The notes under the pieces were generated by a model. The model had not been told where the DNA came from. It saw nothing but the letters and a program-made list of their open reading frames with translations, and made no database searches. Shown here piece by piece: positions 58,742 through 64,000 of a stretch of DNA of 64,000 bases; position 1 is the stretch's first letter, and every line of letters starts with the position of its first letter. Source of the stretch: Knoellia koreensis (GTDB lineage Bacteria; Actinomycetota; Actinomycetes; Actinomycetales; Dermatophilaceae); NCBI RefSeq assembly GCF_013041615.1, contig NZ_JABEPQ010000002.1:558001-622000 (forward strand). The letters run 5' to 3'. Both the position numbers and the translations under genes were made by a program.

Positions 58742-59878
58742 ATGACCGACGAGCGTCCGTGGGTGCTGCACGTCGACCTCGACCAGTTCATCGCGGCGGT
58801 CGAGATCCTGCGGCGGCCCGAGCTCGCCGGCCTGCCGGTCGTCGTGGGTGGTCGCGGCGACCCGACCGAGCGGGCGGTCGTGTCGACCGCGTCCTACGAG
58901 GCGCGCGAGTTCGGCATCCGGTCGGGTATGCCGCTCAAGACGGCCGTGCGCAAGTGTCCTGACGCGGTGTTCCTCCCCGTCGATGCACCGGCCTACGAGG
59001 AGGCGTCGGCTGCCGTGATGGGGGTGCTGCGGGGTATGCCGGGTGCGGTCGTGGAGGTGCTCGGCTGGGACGAGGCGTTCGTGGGGGTCACGACGGAAGA
59101 CCCTGTGGCATATGCGAACTCGATCCGGACGGCAGTCTTCGAGGCGACGTCGCTGCACTGCTCCGTCGGCGTCGGCGACACCAAGGTGCGGGCCAAGATC
59201 GCGACCGACTTCGGCAAGCCGCAGGGGGTCTACCGGCTGACCCGCGACAACTGGTTCGAGGTGATGGGCGCCCGGCCGACGACGGCCCTGTGGGGCGTGG
59301 GCACGCGGATCGCCGCGCGGCTGGCCAGCCACGGCTACCGGACGGTGGAGGACCTGGCCGATGCCGATGAAGCCGTGCTCGTGGCGGAGTTCGGGCCGAC
59401 CATGGGCCCGCACTACGGACGGCTGGGCCGCGGCGTCAGCTCGGCCACCGTCGACGACACCCCCTGGGTCGCGCGGGCGCACGGCCGCGAGACGACCTAC
59501 CAGACGAATCTCACTGAGCCGCAAGAGATCTCGGCTGCGTTGCGCGAGCTTGCCGGGCAGGTTGTCGAGGACATCCGCGCCGAGCAACGCCCCTGCATCC
59601 GGGTCTTCCTCAAGGTGCGCTTCGCGCCGTTCTTCACGGTCAACCGGGGGCGCAAGCTTGCCGAGCCGACGTACGACCCGGACGTCATCGCCGCCACCGC
59701 GGTGGCCCTGTTCACCGCTCTGGAGGACGAGCGCCCGGTGCGGTTGCTGGGGGTGCGGGCCGAGATGGTGCCGCCCGAGGGCGGCTACGACTCACCGCGG
59801 TCCACGGGTCGGGGCGGACCGAGTGCCCAGCGGTCCGGCACGGCCGGCGCCACCGACGACGTGGCCCCGAAACCCTGA
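58742..59878 (+). CDS. dinB: Y-family DNA polymerase (DNA polymerase IV-like)
   Basis: 378 residues. VLHVDLDQFIAAVEILRRPEL (catalytic Asp, steric-gate Phe/Ile region), LGWDEAFVGV (DE acidic pair), SVGVGDTKVRAKIATDFGKPQG and GVGTRIAARLASHGYRTVEDLA (HhH). The DE motif reads GWDEAF instead of the usual SIDEAY. Translesion synthesis. Confidence 0.9.
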   Translation: MTDERPWVLHVDLDQFIAAVEILRRPELAGLPVVVGGRGDPTERAVVSTASYEAREFGIRSGMPLKTAVRKCPDAVFLPVDAPAYEEASAAVMGVLRGMPGAVVEVLGWDEAFVGVTTEDPVAYANSIRTAVFEATSLHCSVGVGDTKVRAKIATDFGKPQGVYRLTRDNWFEVMGARPTTALWGVGTRIAARLASHGYRTVEDLADADEAVLVAEFGPTMGPHYGRLGRGVSSATVDDTPWVARAHGRETTYQTNLTEPQEISAALRELAGQVVEDIRAEQRPCIRVFLKVRFAPFFTVNRGRKLAEPTYDPDVIAATAVALFTALEDERPVRLLGVRAEMVPPEGGYDSPRSTGRGGPSAQRSGTAGATDDVAPKP

Positions 59879-59909
59879 CCCGCGCACCCGGGTGACCCCG
59901 CGGCATACG

Positions 59910-59978
59910 AACTTTGGCCCAAAGTTGGTGGGAGACGGGAACCTTCCAAGCCTTCGCGAACTTTGGCCCAAAGTTCGC
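59910..59978. repeat. twin near-palindromes AACTTTGGCCCAAAGTT
   Basis: The 17-mer occurs at 59910-59926 and 59959-59975, each self-complementary apart from the centre; the second is extended to 59956-59978. Between convergent genes, so a terminator pair is likely. A GTATGCCG copy (reverse) adjoins at 59902. Confidence 0.6.
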
Positions 59979-59995
59979 CGAGGGTGGACGTCTGG

Positions 59996-60340
59996 TCAGT
60001 GCCAGAAGACGGCGACCAGGGTGTTGAGGACGGCGAGCGCACCGGCGACGGTGACGAGGTTGGGCTTGGGTGCGCCCTTGCGCTCACCGGCATTCGCGAT
60101 CTCGGCGCACGCCACGACCGCGAGCGCGACGACCAGCTTGACGCCGATCTTGGCGTGGTTGACCGGGTCGTCACCGGACTCGGCGAGGCCGGTGAGGATG
60201 AGCCCGGTCAGCAGCTGGATCCGGGCGCCCCACACGAGCGCCGGGGTCGCCTTGCCCCGGGCCACGAAGACGGCGCTGCCGACGATCGCCGCGAGGCCGA
60301 GGAGGTGCAGCACCAGGAACAGGTCGCGCAGGAAGTCCAT
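59996..60340 (-). CDS. small four-segment membrane protein
   Basis: 114 residues, four hydrophobic segments (FLRDLFLVLHLLGLAAIVG, IQLLTGLILTGLA, VKLVVALAVVACAE, VTVAGALAVLNTLVAVFW). A common actinobacterial hypothetical membrane protein; function not known. Confidence 0.75.
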   Translation of the reverse strand: MDFLRDLFLVLHLLGLAAIVGSAVFVARGKATPALVWGARIQLLTGLILTGLAESGDDPVNHAKIGVKLVVALAVVACAEIANAGERKGAPKPNLVTVAGALAVLNTLVAVFWH

Positions 60341-60421
60341 GCCCGAAGCCTAGCCGCGAAACCAGGCGCGCCGGCCACGCGGCATACCCGCGCGCTCGAG
60401 GCCTGGACCGGGTCGGGACCC

Positions 60422-61114
60422 TCAGAGCAGGCGGCGACCCATCGCCCACGCGGTCAGCTCGTGCCGCGACGACAGCTGGAGCTTGCGCAGCACCGACGAC
60501 ACGTGCGTCTCGACCGTCTTGACCGAGATGAACAGCTCCTTGGCGACTTCCTTGTACTGGTAGCCGCGCGCGATCAGCCGCATGACCTCGCGCTCGCGCG
60601 CGGACAGCCGGTCGAGCTCCTCGTCGACCTCGGCGATCTCGCCCGCGGCCGCACCGAACGCGTCGAGCACGAAGCCAGCCAGCCGCGGCGAGAACACCGC
60701 GTCGCCGTCGCTCACCCGCCGGATCGCGTGCACGAGGTCGGTGGCGTTGATCGTCTTGGTGACGTAGCCGCGGGCGCCGGCGCGGATCACCGCGATGACG
60801 TCCTCGGCGGCGTCGGACACCGACAGCGCGAGGAACCGCACCGGCTGCCCGTCCTCGGTCTCGAGCCCGCGCGCGCCGTGCAGCACGTCGACGCCGCCGT
60901 TGCCGTTGCCGCCGGGAAGGTGCACGTCGAGCAGCACCACGGCCGGTCGCGTCTCGCGGATCACCGTGACCGCGGAGTCCACGTCGGGCGCCTCCCCCAC
61001 GATGTCGACGAGCTCGCCGATCTCGGCCCGCACCCCTGAGCGGAACATGCGGTGGTCGTCGACGAGGACGACCCGCACGCGGCTGCGGGGGACGGTGCGC
61101 TCAGGCGTGGTCAT
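60422..61114 (-). CDS. LuxR/NarL-type response regulator
   Basis: 230 residues. Receiver: VRVVLVDDHRMFRSG, phosphoacceptor Asp in VVLLDVHLPGG (about 63), Lys in GYVTKTI. HTH: LSAREREVMRLIARGYQYKEVAKELFISVKTVETHVSSVLRKL. The start overlaps the kinase gene by 14 nt. Confidence 0.94.
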   Translation of the reverse strand: MTTPERTVPRSRVRVVLVDDHRMFRSGVRAEIGELVDIVGEAPDVDSAVTVIRETRPAVVLLDVHLPGGNGNGGVDVLHGARGLETEDGQPVRFLALSVSDAAEDVIAVIRAGARGYVTKTINATDLVHAIRRVSDGDAVFSPRLAGFVLDAFGAAAGEIAEVDEELDRLSAREREVMRLIARGYQYKEVAKELFISVKTVETHVSSVLRKLQLSSRHELTAWAMGRRLL

Positions 61115-62465
61115 GACTCTCCTCTGGTGCGTCCGCCGTGACCGGCGGCAGTGCGAAGCTGACTTCGGTGCCGTTCTCGAGGCGGCGCACCCGCGCGCGA
61201 CCGCCGTGGCGTTCCATCCTGCCGAGGATCGAGTTGCGCACGCCGAGCCGGTCCTCGGGCACCTCGTCAAGGTCGAAGCCGGGCCCGTGGTCGCGCACGA
61301 ACGCCTCGACCCCCGCGGGGCCGACCTCGAGGTAGAGGGACACGGGTGGCTCGCCGTGCCGGCAGGCGTTGGCGAGCGCCTCACGCACGGCGCGCACGAG
61401 CGCCTGCCCGCCGTCCTCGAGCGGTCGGTCACCGGTGGAGACGACGTCGACGGGTATGCCGTGCAGCTCCTCGACCTCGTGCGCCGCCTCGGCGACCGCG
61501 GCGGCGAGCGTGACGTCGGGGTCGGTCGGTGCGGCATACAGCCACGAGCGCAGCTCGCGCTCCTGGGCGCGCGCGAGCTGGACGACCGCGGCGGGGTCCT
61601 GCGCCTTGCGCTGGATGAGTGCGAGGGTCTGCAGCACCGAGTCGTGCAGGTGGGCGGCGATGTCGGCGCGTTCGGTGGCGCGGGCCAGCTCGGCCTGCTC
61701 GCGGCGCAGGTCCGACCACAGCCGCAGCATCCACGGTGCCGCGATGAGGGCGATGCCGGCGAGCACCGCGACGACAGCGGCGCCGATGTCCCACATGGCC
61801 GAGATCGAACGGCCTCGGGTCGCCATGATGACGAGCCCGGCGAGCGCGAGAATGCCACCGAAGACGAGTCGCGCGGCGCTGAATCGCTTTGTGCCGGAGT
61901 CGTTTCCGAGCCATCGGCCACGCTGCGCATCGTCGAGCTGCGACCACGCGATCACCGCACCGACCGCAACCACCAGCAGCGGCACGAGGATGCGGAGGCG
62001 CGCGTTGAACCCGGCGCTCTGCGCGGCGACGACGAGCCCGACGAAGACCATGACCCCACCGACGAGCAGCACGCGCGTGGCGTCGCGCTCCTCGGAGGCG
62101 GCCTTGGCCTTGGCGGGGTCGGGCACCCGTGCAGCAGCCTGCGGGTCGGCCGGGTCGATGGTGGTGATGCCGCCACCGATGACCCCGCCGCGCGACTGCG
62201 GGCTGAGCGCCCACAGGAACACGTAGGCCACGAGACCGGCGCCAGTGGGGATGCACGACAGCACGAACCCGATCCGGACCCACCGCACCGGCCAGCCGAG
62301 GTGCTCCGCCAGCCCGGCGGAGACACCGGCGATGACCCTGCCCTCGGCGGGTCGGGCGTACACGCGTCGCGGCCGCGCGCTGGCGGCAGCGGTCGTGGTC
62401 GTTGCGGTGGTGGCGGCGGCCCTCCCCTCGGGTGCGGGTGCGGGCCGCTCGTACGGAGTCGGCAT
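61101..62465 (-). CDS. PspC-domain sensor histidine kinase
   Basis: 454 residues from ATG 62465. PspC domain (YARPAEGRVIAGVSAGLAEHLG, about 48-100), several membrane segments, phosphoacceptor His in DIAAHLHDSVLQTLALI (about 265), ATPase motifs NACRHG, DHGPGFD, LGVRNSI. NarL-type kinase pairing with the downstream regulator. Divergent from another PspC protein, like LiaFSR-type envelope stress systems. Confidence 0.92.
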   Translation of the reverse strand: MPTPYERPAPAPEGRAAATTATTTTAAASARPRRVYARPAEGRVIAGVSAGLAEHLGWPVRWVRIGFVLSCIPTGAGLVAYVFLWALSPQSRGGVIGGGITTIDPADPQAAARVPDPAKAKAASEERDATRVLLVGGVMVFVGLVVAAQSAGFNARLRILVPLLVVAVGAVIAWSQLDDAQRGRWLGNDSGTKRFSAARLVFGGILALAGLVIMATRGRSISAMWDIGAAVVAVLAGIALIAAPWMLRLWSDLRREQAELARATERADIAAHLHDSVLQTLALIQRKAQDPAAVVQLARAQERELRSWLYAAPTDPDVTLAAAVAEAAHEVEELHGIPVDVVSTGDRPLEDGGQALVRAVREALANACRHGEPPVSLYLEVGPAGVEAFVRDHGPGFDLDEVPEDRLGVRNSILGRMERHGGRARVRRLENGTEVSFALPPVTADAPEESHDHA

Positions 62466-62590
62466 GCACTCATCCTGACGCACGCCGCCGCCGATTCCGA
62501 ACGATCCCGGGGTCCTCGGGGGTCTCATCAGGGTCGGTTCAGGGTCGACCCTCATGGCAGCGCCGCACGCCCGGCGACACGATGGTTGGC

Positions 62591-63961
62591 ATGACGCAGA
62601 ACCCCGGGCCCGCCATGGCGCCCACGAACGACACGAGCGGCCTCGACCGCTTCTTCGGCTGGCTGAGGTCGATGGACCTGCGCCGCGACGGCGACGACAA
62701 GTGGATCGCGGGCGTGTGCTCCGGCATCGCCCGACGACTGGGCATCGACCCCATCGTGGTCCGCGCGGCCGTGGTGCTGCTGGTGATCCTGGGCGGGCTC
62801 GGGTTCACGATCTACCTCGTCGCGTGGGCCTTCATCCCCAATGACAAGGACGAGGTCGTCGCCGAGCGTGCAGTGCGCGGCGGCGACGTCCTGGGCATCA
62901 TCCTGCTGGTCGTCATCGCCCTGTCCCTGTTCGGCGGGCTCGGGTTCGCCGGCGACAACGGCGGGTTCGTCTGGTTCTGGTGGGTGCTGCTGCCGGTCGG
63001 GGTCGTCGTCTGGCTCGTGACCCGCAACCGCCGGCCCGGGCAGATGCGCCACGCGGCCGGCCAGGCAGCCCAGTGGACCCACCAGGCGAGCGACCGCGTC
63101 GCCGCCGCGTCGGTCGAGCTCGGCGAACGCGCCGAGCAGTGGAGCGCGAACCGCGGCAGCGCACCTGCCGACACCCCAGCCGGACCGTATGCCGCGCCCC
63201 CCTCCGCCGGGCCGGCATACGGTCCACCAGCCCAGCCACCGGCCCCACCGGCGTCCACCGCGCCCGGGTCGCCCCGGACGCCTCCGCCCCCGCGGCCCCC
63301 GCGACGCCGGTCGGCCGGGTTCGTCGGAGCCGTCCTCGTCGGCGGCCTCGCACTCGCGGCATACGGCCTCACCCTCTGGCTGCACGACAACGGCAACTGG
63401 GCCGGCAGCGACGAGACCGTCGCACTCGCCGTCGCGCTGGGTGTCGTCGGCATCGCGCTCGTCGGTCTGGGGCTGGCCGGTTTCCGTGCCGGTCTCACAG
63501 GCTTCCTTGCCGTGCTGCTCGCCCTGACGACCTGGGCCGCCTCGGTGGTGCCGGACCTGAGCTTCGGGGGCGGCGTCGGCGACCGCGTGTGGCGACCGAC
63601 GGCGACCGACACCACCAAGTCCTACCGGCTCGGCGTCGGGTCCGGCGAGGTCGACCTGAGCAACCTGCCGAACGACCCCACGACACCGGCGCAGGTCAAG
63701 GCCAACGTCGGGATCGGTGAGGTGAAGGTGCGCGTGCCGGCCGACCTCACCGTCCAGGTGCGCAGCACCGTCGGCGTCGGTGACATCTCCCAGACCCGTG
63801 CCGACCGGACCTTCGACACCGACCCGTTCACCGACACCACCAGCAGCACCGACAGCGACCGACCCAACGTCAGCACCGTGCAGACCTTCGGTGACGGCAA
63901 CCCCGACGTCGTCGTCACCGCACACGTCGGCATCGGCCAGATCGTCATCGGCAAGGAGTGA
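62591..63961 (+). CDS. PspC-domain membrane protein with LiaF-like end
   Basis: 456 residues from ATG 62591 (62582 possible). PspC domain DKWIAGVCSGIARRLGIDPIVVRAA (about 36-90), membrane segments, a Pro/Ala-rich linker (about 190-240), more membrane segments and a beta-rich C-terminus with repeated GVGSGEVDL, NVGIGEVKV, TVGVGDISQ and HVGIGQIVI units. Likely the sensor/effector partner of the divergent two-component pair. Confidence 0.85.
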   Translation: MTQNPGPAMAPTNDTSGLDRFFGWLRSMDLRRDGDDKWIAGVCSGIARRLGIDPIVVRAAVVLLVILGGLGFTIYLVAWAFIPNDKDEVVAERAVRGGDVLGIILLVVIALSLFGGLGFAGDNGGFVWFWWVLLPVGVVVWLVTRNRRPGQMRHAAGQAAQWTHQASDRVAAASVELGERAEQWSANRGSAPADTPAGPYAAPPSAGPAYGPPAQPPAPPASTAPGSPRTPPPPRPPRRRSAGFVGAVLVGGLALAAYGLTLWLHDNGNWAGSDETVALAVALGVVGIALVGLGLAGFRAGLTGFLAVLLALTTWAASVVPDLSFGGGVGDRVWRPTATDTTKSYRLGVGSGEVDLSNLPNDPTTPAQVKANVGIGEVKVRVPADLTVQVRSTVGVGDISQTRADRTFDTDPFTDTTSSTDSDRPNVSTVQTFGDGNPDVVVTAHVGIGQIVIGKE

Positions 63962-63967
63962 GACCCA

Positions 63968-64000
63968 TGACCACCAACAACACCCCGGAGCCGGGCACCC
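63968..64000 (+). CDS. start of next gene, cut by right edge
   Basis: ATG at 63968, six nt after the PspC gene stop; reads MTTNNTPEPGT to the edge. Too short to identify. Probably co-transcribed with the PspC protein. Confidence 0.4.

Overview
This window is very GC-rich chromosomal DNA (about 70% G+C by eye) from an actinobacterium. The sucC-sucD / DUF6350 / purN-purH neighbourhood, the actinobacterial desaturase-reductase pair, the ECF sigma/anti-sigma pair and the codon use suggest a Micrococcales relative, perhaps Intrasporangiaceae-like. That placement is inference; no rRNA or tRNA gene was seen.

Left part (1-15.7 kb): nitrogen-heterocycle catabolism. An FdrA-like gene (cut by the left edge) and its DUF2877 partner lie divergent from a PucR-type regulator. 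Then comes a tight operon: NCS2 uracil/xanthine permease, three molybdenum hydroxylase subunits (FAD, 2Fe-2S, Mo), a CoxG-like protein and a nitrilase-fold amidohydrolase. A secreted sedolisin-like protease, a VOC protein, a beta-lactamase-fold hydrolase and a Phd/PIN toxin-antitoxin pair follow.

Middle (15.7-32 kb): hydantoinase/oxoprolinase A and B subunits, DinB-like and VOC proteins, a CaiB-type CoA transferase, two unknown membrane-anchored proteins, a PadR regulator with two tandem HAAS-domain membrane proteins, an acyl desaturase with its reductase and a divergent PucR-like regulator, then carbamate kinase and a ring-opening amidohydrolase (barbiturase/cyanuric acid hydrolase family). 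With the left-hand operon these could form an oxidative pyrimidine route: uracil import, oxidation to barbiturate, ring opening to ureidomalonate, and possibly carbamoyl transfer plus carbamate kinase to recover ATP. The permease and carbamate kinase operons share a similar upstream element.

Right part (32-64 kb): purH, purN, a small island of unknown genes with a duplicated gene, a DUF6350 membrane protein, an ECF sigma factor with anti-sigma factor, sucD/sucC, a threonine dehydratase-like gene broken by an amber codon, a secreted protease group (M4, M28, M4, S15-like), a B12-binding protein, a lipase-like protein, an M23 peptidase, an SRPBCC-TetR pair, pcrA/uvrD, a family 5 uracil-DNA glycosylase, a quinone reductase, a Y-family polymerase, and a PspC/histidine kinase/response regulator set.

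Across the whole window the octamer GTATGCCG occurs about 80 times (39 forward, 41 reverse by eye) against roughly two expected from base composition. It lies inside genes, between genes, and as inverted pairs in terminator-like hairpins. This resembles DNA-uptake-sequence organisation in naturally competent bacteria, and I consider it, together with the pyrimidine pathway, the most interesting signal here.
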